Shown here: positions 44,209 to 53,940 of the stretch, one piece after another | How the letters are laid out: the number at the start of each line of letters is the position of its first letter | How positions within the stretch are numbered: the stretch's first letter is position 1 | Assembly (NCBI RefSeq): GCF_026967575.1 | Contig: NZ_CP114054.1 | Coordinates: forward strand, 744,001-808,000 | Source of the DNA: Aurantiacibacter sp. MUD11 | GTDB taxonomy: Bacteria; Pseudomonadota; Alphaproteobacteria; Sphingomonadales; Sphingomonadaceae | DNA length: 64,000 nucleotides | Direction of reading: 5' to 3' | Made by a program: the position numbers and the translations under genes | Notes under the pieces: model-generated | Seen by the model: only the letters and a program-made list of their open reading frames with translations | Told to the model about the DNA's origin: nothing | Databases searched by the model: none

Positions 44209-45837
44209 TCAGGCGGCCAGCGCCTCGGCAATCAGCTTGCGGGTGTTCTCGACGCCGTAGAGCGCGATGAAGCTGCCCATGCGCGGCCCCTGCGAGGAAC
44301 CCAGCAGCGTCTCGTAGAGCGCCTTGAACCAGTCGCGCAGGTTGTCGAACCCGTGCGCCTCGTTCTTGCCGATCTCGTAGACGATGGTCTGCAGATCTTC
44401 CGCTGCCATGTCGGGATCGACTTCGGCCAGCCGCGCATCCAGCTCGCGCAGCGCCGCGGCCTCGTTCTCCGCCGGCGCGCGCTTCTGCAATGTCGGCGCG
44501 ACGAAATCGCGGTTGTAGGCGAGCGCCTTCTCCACCAGCCGGTAGAGGTCCGGGTGATCGTCGGGGTCCATGTCGTGCATGTAATTGCCGAGGTAGGACC
44601 ACACCTGCTCGTGTGTTGCCGTCGCGCCCAGCACGCTGACGAGGTTGAGCAGCAGGCCATAGGTCACCGGCAGGCTGTCGCCCGAACCGATGGGCGGCTG
44701 CGAGCCGCTCGAATCCTTCACCCGCAGTAGGTTCCACACCGGGTTGCCCAGCTGCTTGTCGATATCCTGTTCGAGGATGCGCTCGCGGAACTGCCAGTAG
44801 TCGTCCACCGCGCGCGGGATCACGCCGACGTGCAGCTGCTTCGCGCTCTTGGGATTGGGGAAGATGTAGAAGCCCAGGCTTTCTTCACTGCCATAGGTCA
44901 GCCATTCCTCAATCGAGAGGCCGTTGCCCTTGGACTTGGAGATCTTCTCGCCCTTCTCGTCGAGGAACATCTCGTAGATCAGGCCTTCGGGCTTGCGACC
45001 GCCCAGCGCCTTGATGATCCGGCCCGACTGGACGCCGCTGTCGGTCAGGTCCTTGCCGTACATCTCGTAATCGACGCCCAGCGCATACCAGCGCATGGCC
45101 CAGTCGACCTTCCACTGCAGCTTGGACATGCCGCCCAGCGCGCTTTGCTCGATCACTTCGCCGTCTTCGTCGGTGAAGCGGATCATCCCGGTCTCGGCGT
45201 CGAGCACTTCCACCGGCACCTGCAACACATGGCCGGTCTTCGGGCTGATCGGCAGCACCGGCGAATAGGTCTGCCGCCGCTCTTCACGCAGCGTCGGCAG
45301 CATGATGTCGAGAATGTCCCGGTTGTGCCGCAGCACCTGCTTCAGCGCATCGTCGAAAGCGCCGGAGTTGTAACGGTCGGACGCCGCGATGAACTCGTAC
45401 TCGAAGCCGAATCGGTCGAGGAATTCGCGCAGCATGGCGTTGTTGTGCGCGGCAAAGCTCTCGTACTTCTCGAACGGGTCGGGAATGCGGCTCAGCGGCT
45501 TGTGCAGGTTGTCTTCCAGCAGCGCCTTGTTGGGCACGTTGTCGGGCACCTTGCGCAGGCCGTCCATGTCATCGGAGAAGGCGACCAGTCGCGTAGGCGC
45601 GGGCGTACCGTCGTCGCTGGCCGCCACGATTTCATAAGCCTTGCGCACCAGCGTGGTGCGCAGCACTTCCTGGAAGGTGCCGATATGCGGCAGGCCCGAG
45701 GGGCCATAGCCGGTTTCGAACAGCACGGGCTTTCCGCCGGGTTTACCGTCCCGGTATCGCTTCGCTAGACGCTGGGCCTCCTGAAAGGGCCAGGCCTTGG
45801 ATACGCGGGCGGCTTCGATGAGATCGGTGCTGAACAT
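44209..45837 (-). CDS. lysS: Lysyl-tRNA synthetase, class I
   Basis: A product of 542 residues that charges tRNA-Lys. The class I fold is shown by the HIGH-like HIGTFQEVLRT (near residue 50) and KMSKS-like KISKSKGNGLSIEEWL. The class I form is typical of Archaea and most Alphaproteobacteria, whereas most bacteria use class II. The C-terminal helical domain (about 400-540) binds the anticodon. No class II lysS appears in the window. It diverges from the MscS gene by about 107 bp. Confidence 0.95.
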   Translation of the reverse strand: MFSTDLIEAARVSKAWPFQEAQRLAKRYRDGKPGGKPVLFETGYGPSGLPHIGTFQEVLRTTLVRKAYEIVAASDDGTPAPTRLVAFSDDMDGLRKVPDNVPNKALLEDNLHKPLSRIPDPFEKYESFAAHNNAMLREFLDRFGFEYEFIAASDRYNSGAFDDALKQVLRHNRDILDIMLPTLREERRQTYSPVLPISPKTGHVLQVPVEVLDAETGMIRFTDEDGEVIEQSALGGMSKLQWKVDWAMRWYALGVDYEMYGKDLTDSGVQSGRIIKALGGRKPEGLIYEMFLDEKGEKISKSKGNGLSIEEWLTYGSEESLGFYIFPNPKSAKQLHVGVIPRAVDDYWQFRERILEQDIDKQLGNPVWNLLRVKDSSGSQPPIGSGDSLPVTYGLLLNLVSVLGATATHEQVWSYLGNYMHDMDPDDHPDLYRLVEKALAYNRDFVAPTLQKRAPAENEAAALRELDARLAEVDPDMAAEDLQTIVYEIGKNEAHGFDNLRDWFKALYETLLGSSQGPRMGSFIALYGVENTRKLIAEALAA

Positions 45838-45944
45838 GGGCTGGGCCTTTTGCGCATGACCGAAGCTTTCGCAAGCGCGAAACGATTCGGAACCCTAGCG
45901 GGCGCGCGCCATTGATTGGCAAAACCACAGAACCGGGGGCACCC

Positions 45945-46817
45945 TTGAACTACGTCGAAATCCTCGAAAACCAGATTGTTTCCATGTGGGAAGGCTTCAT
46001 CGCCATCCTGCCCAACCTCGCCATCGCCCTGCTCGTAATGTTCGTCACCTGGCTGGTGGCGAAGTTCGCCGTGCGCATCGTCGACCGGCTGGCGGGCAAG
46101 TCCACCATGCGCGAGGACCTGCGGCAATTGCTCGAAACTGTGGTGCGGCTGGCCATCTGGCTGGCAGGCATCATGCTGGCGCTGATCATCGCCATCCCCG
46201 GCTTTACACCGACTGGCCTGATCGCCGGCCTGGGCATCGGCGCACTGGCCATCGGCTTCGCCTTCCAGGACATTTTCGAGAACTTCCTCGCCGGCGTGCT
46301 GATCATGCTGCGTGAGAAGATGCGCATCGGTGACCTGATCGAGGTCGAGGGCGTGCTGGGCAAGGTGGAGAAGATCACCCTGCGCGAAACCTATGTCCGC
46401 CAGCTTTCCAACGAACTGACCATCATGCCCAATTCCATGCTGTTCAAGAACGCGGTGAAGATCCTGACCGACGATACCGTGCGTCGGAACGAGGTGATCG
46501 TGGGCGTGGCCTACGACACCGACCTGGAGCTGGCGCAGAAGACCATCGAGGAAGCAATGGGCACGGTGGATGCCATCGTGAAGGATCGCCCCGTGGTGGT
46601 CTATGCACAGGAATTCGGCGGCAGCTCGATCGATTTCCTCGTGCAGTGGTATGCGCAGTCCGCCTCGCGCGACCTGCGACAGACCAAGAGCGAGGCGATC
46701 AAGGCGATCAAGAAGGCGCTGGACGCGAAGGGCATCGACATCCCCTTCCCCATCCAGACCAACTATTTCCCCGAACCCCTGCGGATCGAGCAGGTCGCCG
46801 GCGCGGCTGCGGACTAA
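45945..46817 (+). CDS. MscS-family mechanosensitive ion channel
   Basis: An inner-membrane channel of 290 residues. TM helices lie at about 15-40, 60-80 and 85-105. TM3 lines the pore (GLGIGALAIGFAFQDIFENFLAG), followed by the conserved cytoplasmic beta-domain start IGDLIEVEGVLGKVEKITLRET. It opens under membrane tension and releases solutes on hypo-osmotic shock. Its length is that of small MscS proteins. The TTG at 45,945 lies 6 nt after GGGGGC; another TTG at 45,912 is possible and would add 11 residues. Confidence 0.93.
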   Translation: MNYVEILENQIVSMWEGFIAILPNLAIALLVMFVTWLVAKFAVRIVDRLAGKSTMREDLRQLLETVVRLAIWLAGIMLALIIAIPGFTPTGLIAGLGIGALAIGFAFQDIFENFLAGVLIMLREKMRIGDLIEVEGVLGKVEKITLRETYVRQLSNELTIMPNSMLFKNAVKILTDDTVRRNEVIVGVAYDTDLELAQKTIEEAMGTVDAIVKDRPVVVYAQEFGGSSIDFLVQWYAQSASRDLRQTKSEAIKAIKKALDAKGIDIPFPIQTNYFPEPLRIEQVAGAAAD

Positions 46818-46889
46818 GTCAACGAAAGCGATTGGCAGCGTAGAGGTGCTGTGGCATCCTCCCTTCGTTGAGAGAGGGGAGAATCTCAC

Positions 46890-48632
46890 ATGGCGATACG
46901 CCCGACTGCCAGCCGAAAGGCCTATCCGGACGTTCCACTGTTCCGGTACGAATACACCGATCTTTCGCTGGCAGAGGTGCAGCGCCGCCTGACGGCGCCC
47001 GCCCTGGCCGGGCCGCAGAGCCTAGCACCGCATGACAACCTTGCCGGAACCACCCTGCGATTTCGCAGCGAGGACGGGCCTGAGCTGGATTTCATCTTCA
47101 GCCCTGAAATGCGGGTGGAAGTTGGCGGTACCGAAACCGGCTATGGCGCGCAGACGCTGGAGCATGTCACGCTCGTCAGCGTACTGCTGCCCCGCGAACC
47201 GCGCGGCTATGCGCTGGCGTGGGACCGGCACAGCAATCGCGCGACACTGTTCGAGCTGTGGTACGGCGATGGCCCGGCGCCGCGCGCGCGCGAGGTCAAT
47301 CGCGCCGTCTGGCATGGCCATGTCGAAGGCGATGCAGCGCCCGAAGGCGAACCGCACCATCCCACCCTGCGCTGCGAGGGACGCGCGCTCTCATGGACCG
47401 AGGACACCGGCAACCGGACGCTCGAATACTATTGTTCGGTGACCTACACCCATTGGGTCGAGCTGGATCGCCTCAGCGACAATCGCGGCTATTCCGCGCC
47501 CGCCGACTACATCTTCCTGACCGAGGATCTCTACCTGTTCGCCCGCGTCGAGGCCGAGTTTTCGGGCATGCTGCACCTCTACGTGATGGACGCCAATCGG
47601 CTGCAATCGGTCGGCCTGCGCATGGGCTTCAACGGGCTGGACGAGCTGGAATACTACATGTTCCGCGGAACGGGCGAGTGGCTGGGCCAGAATGCCCGCT
47701 TCGAAGCACTTGGCGACTTCAGTGCCACGCCGCTGGCCATGCCTGACGGGGCGAAGGGCGAGCGCCGCATCTATCGCCCGCTGGAAACGATGGACAAGAT
47801 GACCCCGGAAGAGGTCGATGCCGTCATCGCCGCAGGTAACGTCCACGTCTTCGACCGCGACAGCCCGATGGCCGGCAACGGCACGGAAAAGAGCGCGGCC
47901 ATGGCGGGCAAGACCTTCGTCATCGACTATGACGACGGTCCGCGCATGGAATACCGGGTAACCGGACCCGAAACGCTCGAATGGCGGATGGACGGCCGGG
48001 GCGGCTTCACCGAGGCGCGCTACAACGCCTGGGAAGTCATGCCCGGCGCCTTCATCTTCGGGCACCTTATCGAGGGTGCGCGAAACCACGATTGTCATAT
48101 CGTGGTGGCCGATTTCGATGCGGGGCTCGCGACCAACTTCCATGGTTTCCTCAACACCCCCTATTTCGCCAACGAGGCAGGGTGCGAGACGTTGTTCGGC
48201 AAGCTGGTGGGCGAAGGCATCCCCGATCCGGGAACGCGGCGACACGAGCGCACACGCGACCTGCTGGGGCGCGCATTCACCTGGGAATATTCGCCGGGGC
48301 TCAACTCGATGCACCTCTATTCGACGCCCAACACGACCAGCTGGATCATCCCGACGCCCAGCGGGCACTTCGCCACCGAATGGAGCGGCAGCGGCGATTT
48401 CGTGAAGATCCGCGACCAGCTCTATTTCGCGCGCTGGCAGGAAGAAGCATGCAACGGCACGCTGGGCACGATCCTGATCAACATGCGCACGATGCACGAT
48501 GCCGGGATCGGCTATCACATGGGTGCAGAGCGCGGTCTCAGCATGAGCAACGTCGGTGCCCCGGCCCGTCACGCCGGCAAGATCGACGTCGACCGGTTCT
48601 TCGGACCCGATGCGTGGGAGAGAGACGCATGA
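46890..48632 (+). CDS. Double-length MoaF-like (lipocalin-type) protein
   Basis: A soluble product of 580 residues that looks like two MoaF-like halves. Half one (about 15-310) has LAGTTLRFRSEDGPELDFIF, and half two (about 335-575) has MAGKTFVIDYDDGPRMEYRV, EWRMDGRGGFTEARYNAWE, FTWEYSPGLNSMHLYSTP and MHDAGIGYHMGAERG, which match the MoaF family. MoaF proteins of about 260 residues have two lipocalin-like domains. Their role, once tied to molybdenum cofactor, is not firmly known. The stop overlaps the next gene's ATG (ATGA at 48,629), so it is coupled to the Tat-exported small protein. It belongs to the presumed catabolic group up to 51,083. Confidence 0.8.
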   Translation: MAIRPTASRKAYPDVPLFRYEYTDLSLAEVQRRLTAPALAGPQSLAPHDNLAGTTLRFRSEDGPELDFIFSPEMRVEVGGTETGYGAQTLEHVTLVSVLLPREPRGYALAWDRHSNRATLFELWYGDGPAPRAREVNRAVWHGHVEGDAAPEGEPHHPTLRCEGRALSWTEDTGNRTLEYYCSVTYTHWVELDRLSDNRGYSAPADYIFLTEDLYLFARVEAEFSGMLHLYVMDANRLQSVGLRMGFNGLDELEYYMFRGTGEWLGQNARFEALGDFSATPLAMPDGAKGERRIYRPLETMDKMTPEEVDAVIAAGNVHVFDRDSPMAGNGTEKSAAMAGKTFVIDYDDGPRMEYRVTGPETLEWRMDGRGGFTEARYNAWEVMPGAFIFGHLIEGARNHDCHIVVADFDAGLATNFHGFLNTPYFANEAGCETLFGKLVGEGIPDPGTRRHERTRDLLGRAFTWEYSPGLNSMHLYSTPNTTSWIIPTPSGHFATEWSGSGDFVKIRDQLYFARWQEEACNGTLGTILINMRTMHDAGIGYHMGAERGLSMSNVGAPARHAGKIDVDRFFGPDAWERDA

Positions 48633-49126
48633 GCGAGAAATTCACCACCACCGACCGCCGCAGCTTCGTGAAGCTTGGCGCCCTTGCGGCGACGCCGGTT
48701 GCCGTCCTCGCCCCCGCCGCAGCAATGGCGGCTGACGATACGGCCATTCGCCTCGCCCGGATGGAGGACGAGCGCGCCATCGCCGACCTCGTGAAGGGCT
48801 TTGTCCGCCGCTTCAACGGCAATGGCGATTGCAGCAGCTTCGTCGCCAGTTCGGGCGCGATCCGCATCGATCCGCAGGTCTGCGCCATCCGCGAAGACAG
48901 TAGCCGCGATCCGCAGCTGGCCTTCGCCGCAGACGGCAGCAGCGCCAGCTGGCAGTCGCGCGCAGAGGTAGACCTGCTGACCGATTTCGATGGCGATACC
49001 ACGATCGAGAAGATGGCCCGCTTCCAGGGCCAGGGCAGCGCCTCTTCACGCGTCAGCCGTCGCCTCGAAGCCGAATTCGCTCGCACTCAAGAGGGCTGGA
49101 CGATCACCCGCCTTGCCCTCGCCTGA
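48629..49126 (+). CDS. Tat-exported SnoaL/NTF2-like protein
   Basis: A product of 165 residues. The N-terminus has a twin-arginine signal (TDRRSFVKLGALAA, Arg10-Arg11) and a hydrophobic stretch ending AAAMAA, so it should be exported folded by the Tat system. The mature part starts with an AIRLARMEDERAIADLVKGFVRRFN helix typical of SnoaL/NTF2-like small alpha+beta proteins and ends with WTITRLALA. Such proteins are cyclases, isomerases or hydrolases with varied substrates; none can be named. It overlaps the MoaF-like stop by 4 bp and is 13 nt ahead of the tannase-family gene. Confidence 0.8.
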   Translation: MSEKFTTTDRRSFVKLGALAATPVAVLAPAAAMAADDTAIRLARMEDERAIADLVKGFVRRFNGNGDCSSFVASSGAIRIDPQVCAIREDSSRDPQLAFAADGSSASWQSRAEVDLLTDFDGDTTIEKMARFQGQGSASSRVSRRLEAEFARTQEGWTITRLALA

Positions 49127-49139
49127 TCCGGAGACTTCC

Positions 49140-50624
49140 ATGCGTATCCTGACCGCTTCCGCCAGCCTGCTGGCCCTCGCCTCCTGCACCACTGCCGACA
49201 CGGCAATGCCCGAAGAAACCCTGCTCGTGGGCGCCGATGCCTGCGCTGCCATGGCCAGCGGCACGATGCAGGCCATGTGGGTCGCCGCGGCAGATGGGCT
49301 GCCCGCCTTCTGTGAGGTCAGCACCACGCTGCACCCGGTCGATGGCTCCAACATCGGCGTGGTCTATCGCCTGCCGGAGAACTGGAACGGGGACGTGCTG
49401 GGGATCGGCGGAGGAGCCTGGCTGGGCAATACCACGCTGATGGCTGCGCGCGACGGACTGCTGAAGGGCTACGCCACCATGCAGACCAACGGCGGCCACA
49501 CCAGCACCGAGGCCTGGGGCAACCAGTGGACGATCAATCCCATCCAGGCCGAGGATTTCAGCCACCGCGCCATCCACACCATGACGCAGGAAGGCAAGCG
49601 CGTGGCCGCCAGCTTCTACGGCCGCACGCATGATAACGCCGTCTATTCCGGCTGCTCCACCGGTGGCCGCATGGGCCTGATGGAAGCGCAGCGCTATCCG
49701 GCGGACTATGACGCGGTGATTGTCGGCGCGCCGGTCTACACGCTGCAGGTGCAGACCAGCGCGGTCTATCGCAACGGCGTGTTCGCCGAGCCGGGTGCCG
49801 CGTTCACCAACGAAGAGCTGCAGATGGTGCAGGACGCCGCCGTTGCCGCCTGCGACGCCAATGATGGCTTGGCCGATGGCCTTATCAACGGCCCGCGCCA
49901 GTGCAGCTGGCAGCCGCGCAGCCTGCAATGCGCGCCGGGTGAAAGCGAGGGCTGTCTCAGCCCGCAGCAGGTCGATGCCCTGATGACGCTGTACAATGGG
50001 CAGCGCGCCTCCGACGGCAGCTGGGCCATGCACCCGATGAGCCGCGGCGGCGAAGCCTCATGGGGCTTCTTCAACCGCGCCGACGGTGCCGGTCAGAATG
50101 CCGATCCCACGCGCGGCGGCGGCCTGATGGGCCTGCAACCGGTGATCTTCGGCGCCCGTGCCGTCGACTGGGAGAACTTCTCCGACGCCAACTACCTGAC
50201 CGTGCGCAATTCCGACTTCGCCGACATGTACGAGGCTGACGAGACCGACCTTTCCGCCTTCTTCGAACGTGGCGGCAAGCTGATGCTTTGGCATGGCGAG
50301 AACGATGCCGGGCCCAGCCCGGTGCTGTCGAACGACTATGCTCGCGCAGTCTACCGCGACAATCTCGAGGCCGGCACGCAGTTCAGCTACTACCTCGTCC
50401 CCGGCATGGGCCACTGTTCGGGCGGACCGGGCGCTGACCGGATCGACTACCTCGCCGCGATGGAAGACTGGATGGAGACGGGACAGGCGCCGGATTACCT
50501 GCTTGGCGGCAAGGCCGACAGCGACCTCGTCCGCCCGCATTGCGCATGGCCCAATGTCGCCCGCTACAACGGCAGCGGCGACGCTAACGATCCGTCGAAC
50601 TGGACCTGCTCGCCGCGCAACTGA
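49140..50624 (+). CDS. Tannase/feruloyl esterase family hydrolase, lipoprotein signal
   Basis: A product of 494 residues. The N-terminal signal ends with LASC near residue 16, a lipobox, so the enzyme is probably anchored to a membrane. The alpha/beta hydrolase core carries YSGCSTGGRMGLMEAQRYP with the nucleophile Ser in G-C-S-T-G-G, LMLWHGENDAGPSP with the acid Asp, and PGMGHCSGGPG with the catalytic His, flanked by a Cys pair typical of this family (Cys in GCSTGG and in GHCSGG, joined by a disulfide). The family cleaves esters of aromatic acids such as gallate or ferulate. GGAG lies 6 nt before the ATG at 49,140. No aromatic dioxygenase is near, so the substrate stays open. Confidence 0.93.
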   Translation: MRILTASASLLALASCTTADTAMPEETLLVGADACAAMASGTMQAMWVAAADGLPAFCEVSTTLHPVDGSNIGVVYRLPENWNGDVLGIGGGAWLGNTTLMAARDGLLKGYATMQTNGGHTSTEAWGNQWTINPIQAEDFSHRAIHTMTQEGKRVAASFYGRTHDNAVYSGCSTGGRMGLMEAQRYPADYDAVIVGAPVYTLQVQTSAVYRNGVFAEPGAAFTNEELQMVQDAAVAACDANDGLADGLINGPRQCSWQPRSLQCAPGESEGCLSPQQVDALMTLYNGQRASDGSWAMHPMSRGGEASWGFFNRADGAGQNADPTRGGGLMGLQPVIFGARAVDWENFSDANYLTVRNSDFADMYEADETDLSAFFERGGKLMLWHGENDAGPSPVLSNDYARAVYRDNLEAGTQFSYYLVPGMGHCSGGPGADRIDYLAAMEDWMETGQAPDYLLGGKADSDLVRPHCAWPNVARYNGSGDANDPSNWTCSPRN

Positions 50625-50669
50625 TGGGGAATGACCGGGTGGGTCCGGCCCACCCGCAATCTGCGGAAA

Positions 50670-51083
50670 TCAGCCGCCAAGGCCGCCCGTGTCGACCAGC
50701 ACGCGAGTGATCTCGCCGCCTTCCACCCAGATGGCGGTGACGGTGCAGCACACTTCCGTGCCGTCGGCGTAGACATAGCTTTCACGCTGGACGATGCCGC
50801 CGCCCGAAGCACGGCCCATGCGCTCGATCCGCGCGCGGGGAGCGCCGGGGCCGAAGTTGGGGGCGTAGCTCGCGGCAATCGCGTCGCGCCCGCGGAACTC
50901 GTAGCCCTCGACCACGACCACGGCATCCTCGGCAAAGGTGCCCATGAAGGCCTCGAAATCGCCGGTGTTGTAGGCCTGGTTGTGCTCGTCGAGCACGTCG
51001 CGCGAGTCCTGCGCGCTGAGCGGTGCAGCGATTGCAGCGGCGAGCGCGGCACAGGCGGTGGTTGCGATTGCGAGACGGCGCAT
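50670..51083 (-). CDS. Secreted SgcJ/EcaC or NTF2-like protein
   Basis: A product of 137 residues with a Sec signal peptide (about 1-24, cleavage after LSAQ). The mature part reads DVLDEHNQAYNTGDFEAFMGTFAEDAVVVVEGYEFRGRDAI, the hallmark of the SgcJ/EcaC branch of the NTF2-like superfamily, and ends RVLVDTGGLGG. It is likely periplasmic; its activity is not known. It is convergent with the tannase-family gene with 45 bp between stops, so it belongs to the same neighbourhood but not the same transcript. Confidence 0.85.
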   Translation of the reverse strand: MRRLAIATTACAALAAAIAAPLSAQDSRDVLDEHNQAYNTGDFEAFMGTFAEDAVVVVEGYEFRGRDAIAASYAPNFGPGAPRARIERMGRASGGGIVQRESYVYADGTEVCCTVTAIWVEGGEITRVLVDTGGLGG

Positions 51084-51204
51084 GGCTAATCTCCCCGGTC
51101 TTCTGGTCCCCGTAGAATTGCCGATCAGGAATACGGTGGAGGGGTTAACCGCGACCCACCGAGTATCGTTTACATTTCGTTCTCATCGGCGATAGTGCGT
51201 CCTA

Positions 51205-53940
51205 ATGGCCTCCCCCGCGCCCCTTCCCCTCCCCGCATTGCACGCCAGCCATGCGGGCAGCTGGATCTGTCCGGCGAACGGCAGCGCACGCGGGGTTTCC
51301 AAGGGTGAAGCGGTAATGGCGGCGGCGGATACGCCGCATTTGATCCTCAATGCTCCGCTGGTGGCGACGCGGCTGGGCTATCCGGATCTTTCGGGGCTGG
51401 ACCTGCTGGAGCTGTTCGCCTTCGTCCATCCGGCAAAGTTCTGCGTGCCGACGCCAAAGGGCCTTGCCCATGCTGTCGGACTGGCCGAGCCCGAAGACGG
51501 CGGCGACGTACCGCTACTTTTGCAACGGGCCGCCGCCATCCTGCTATCGCATTGCGAGGCGGAGGACTGGGAAGAGCGCGAAGGCGCGTGGAGCGTGCTG
51601 CAATCGCTGGCGCGCTTGCGCTGGCCCTGGGCGACGGTGCTCGCGCCGCACGTTCGCCCACCGCAAAGCGCCGAGAAGTGGCTGTTCTCCCGCCTGCCCG
51701 AATGGGAGGAAAGCGCCGAGCGCCCGCAGCCCGCCCAGGTGGCGCTGGACGAAGCGGCGATTGAGGGACAACTCGAACGCCTGACCGGCGCAGGGGCGGA
51801 GCGGCGCGAGGGCCAGCGCGACTATGCCCGCAACGTCGGCAGCATCTTCGCCCCGCGCGAACGGCAGGAGAAGCCGCACGTGCTGCTGGCACAGGCGGGC
51901 ACAGGCATCGGCAAGACGCTGGGCTATCTCGCCCCCGCCTCGCTGTGGGCGGAGCAGTCGGGCGGCACCGTCTGGGTGAGCACCTATACCAAGAACCTGC
52001 AACGGCAGTTGCGCGCCGAAAGCCAGCGCGCCTGGCCGGAGCGGCGCGCCGACGGCACCCGGCCGGTGGTGGTGCGTAAGGGGCGGGAGAACTACCTGTG
52101 CCTGCTCAACCTGGAGGACGCCCTGCAAGGCGGCTTCGGCGGCCGCGCGGCCGTGCTGGCACAGCTGGTGGCACGCTGGGCTGCCTTTTCGCAGGACGGC
52201 GACATGATCGGCGGCGACCTGCCCGGCTGGTTGGGCACCTTGTTCCGCCAGCGCGCCATCAAGTCGCTGACCGACCAGCGCGGCGAATGCGTCTATGCCG
52301 GCTGTCCGCACTATCGGAAGTGCTTCATCGAACGCGCCGCGCGGGCCAGCGCGCAGGCCGATCTCGTCATCGCCAACCATGCGCTGGTGATGGTCAACGC
52401 CGCGCGCGGACGCGACCACGCGCAGCGCCCCACGCGCATCGTCTTCGACGAGGGACACCATGTCTTCGACGCCGCCGACAGCACCTTCGCCGCCGCGCTG
52501 ACCGGGCAGGAAGCAATCGAGCTGAAGCGCTGGATCCTCGGCCCCGAACGCGGATCCAAGGGGCGCCGTCGTGGCCTCGCCGCACGGCTGGCCGATGTCG
52601 CGAGCTACGACGAAGCCGGCAGTGAAGCCATCGATGCCGCGGTCGAGGCAGCGCAGGCGCTGCCCGGCGAAGGCTGGATCGGGCGGCTGGCGGAGAACGA
52701 GCCTTCGGGACCGATAGAGGCGCTGTTGGCCGCCGTGCGTGCCCTCACCTACGCGCGCGACGAGAGCGGCGCGCTGGACGCCGGCTATGGCATCGAGACC
52801 GAGGCCGCCGGGCTCGACGGCGACTTCATCGAACGCGCGCAGGCCGCTGCGCAGGCGCTGGCCGAAATTCGCGGACCGCTGATCAAGCTGGGCCTGCGGC
52901 TGGAAGCCATGCTGGAGGACGCCCCCGACTGGCTCGACGGCCAGGGCCGCGCCCGGATCGAAGGTGCGCGCTTCTCGCTCAGCTGGCGGATCGATACGCT
53001 GGCGGCGTGGGAAGCCCTGCTCAACCGACTGGGCGGTCCGGCAGACCCCGAATTCGTCGACTGGCTGAGCGTCGAGCGCAACGATTCGCGCGAGTTCGAT
53101 ATCGGCCTCCACCGCCGCTTCCTCGACCCGATGAAGCCCTTTGCCCGGGTCGTGCTGGAGCCTGCGCACGGCGTCATGCTGACCAGCGCCACGCTGACCG
53201 ACCGCGCGGCCGAGGGGCCGGACTGGCCGACCGCCATCGCCCGGTCGGGTGCGACGCACATCGAAGTCCACCCGCAACTGGCCGATGCCACCAGTCCGTT
53301 CGACTATGCCAGCAATGCCGAAGTGCTGATCGTCACCGACGTCAAGAAGGGCGACCTGGCCGGCCTTGCCGGGGCCTATGCCCGGCTGATCGAGGCGAGC
53401 CAGGGCGGCGTGCTGGGGCTGTTCACCGCCATCCGCCGCCTCCGCGCCGTGCACGGTCGCATCGCCGACCGGCTCGCCCGCGAGGGCCTGCCACTCTACG
53501 CCCAGCACGTCGATCCGATCGACACCGGCACGCTGGTGGACATCTTCCGCGACGATCCGCATTCCAGCCTGCTGGGCACCGATGCCCTGCGCGACGGTGT
53601 CGACGTGCCGGGGGAATCGCTTCGCTGCGTGGTGATGGAGCAGGTCCCCTGGCCCAAGCCCAGCATCCTCCACCGCGCCCGCCGCGCGGCCAATGGCGGC
53701 AGTACCTATGACGACCAGATCATTCGCGGGCGGCTGGCCCAGGCATTCGGGCGGCTGATCCGCACGCGCGAGGATCGCGGGCACTTCGTCGTGCTGTCCC
53801 CCGCGTTCCCCTCCCGCCTGCTCACCGCATTCCCGCCCGGCGTGCCTGTCATCCGCCTGACCCTCGACGAGGCTTTACAACGGGTCGCAGCAGGTGTTTC
53901 CTGCCCAGCGGGTGCCAGCGAAGAGGATGTGCACGAGTGA
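51205..53940 (+). CDS. ATP-dependent DNA helicase, DinG/XPD-like
   Basis: A product of 911 residues, superfamily 2 helicase of the DinG/Rad3 group. Walker A is AQAGTGIGKTLGYLAPAS (about 230-247). Four Cys of an Fe-S cluster are present, the first in RENYLCLLNLED and three in GECVYAGCPHYRKC (about 355-372). The DEAH-like box is VFDEGHHVFDAADSTF (about 413-428), and the C-terminal motor has SATLTDRAAEGPDW and FGRLIRTREDRGHFVVL. It unwinds DNA 5' to 3' and probably works in repair. The start at 51,205 keeps the conserved LPALHASHAGSW head. Its stop overlaps the next gene's GTG by 4 bp. Confidence 0.93.
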   Translation: MASPAPLPLPALHASHAGSWICPANGSARGVSKGEAVMAAADTPHLILNAPLVATRLGYPDLSGLDLLELFAFVHPAKFCVPTPKGLAHAVGLAEPEDGGDVPLLLQRAAAILLSHCEAEDWEEREGAWSVLQSLARLRWPWATVLAPHVRPPQSAEKWLFSRLPEWEESAERPQPAQVALDEAAIEGQLERLTGAGAERREGQRDYARNVGSIFAPRERQEKPHVLLAQAGTGIGKTLGYLAPASLWAEQSGGTVWVSTYTKNLQRQLRAESQRAWPERRADGTRPVVVRKGRENYLCLLNLEDALQGGFGGRAAVLAQLVARWAAFSQDGDMIGGDLPGWLGTLFRQRAIKSLTDQRGECVYAGCPHYRKCFIERAARASAQADLVIANHALVMVNAARGRDHAQRPTRIVFDEGHHVFDAADSTFAAALTGQEAIELKRWILGPERGSKGRRRGLAARLADVASYDEAGSEAIDAAVEAAQALPGEGWIGRLAENEPSGPIEALLAAVRALTYARDESGALDAGYGIETEAAGLDGDFIERAQAAAQALAEIRGPLIKLGLRLEAMLEDAPDWLDGQGRARIEGARFSLSWRIDTLAAWEALLNRLGGPADPEFVDWLSVERNDSREFDIGLHRRFLDPMKPFARVVLEPAHGVMLTSATLTDRAAEGPDWPTAIARSGATHIEVHPQLADATSPFDYASNAEVLIVTDVKKGDLAGLAGAYARLIEASQGGVLGLFTAIRRLRAVHGRIADRLAREGLPLYAQHVDPIDTGTLVDIFRDDPHSSLLGTDALRDGVDVPGESLRCVVMEQVPWPKPSILHRARRAANGGSTYDDQIIRGRLAQAFGRLIRTREDRGHFVVLSPAFPSRLLTAFPPGVPVIRLTLDEALQRVAAGVSCPAGASEEDVHE

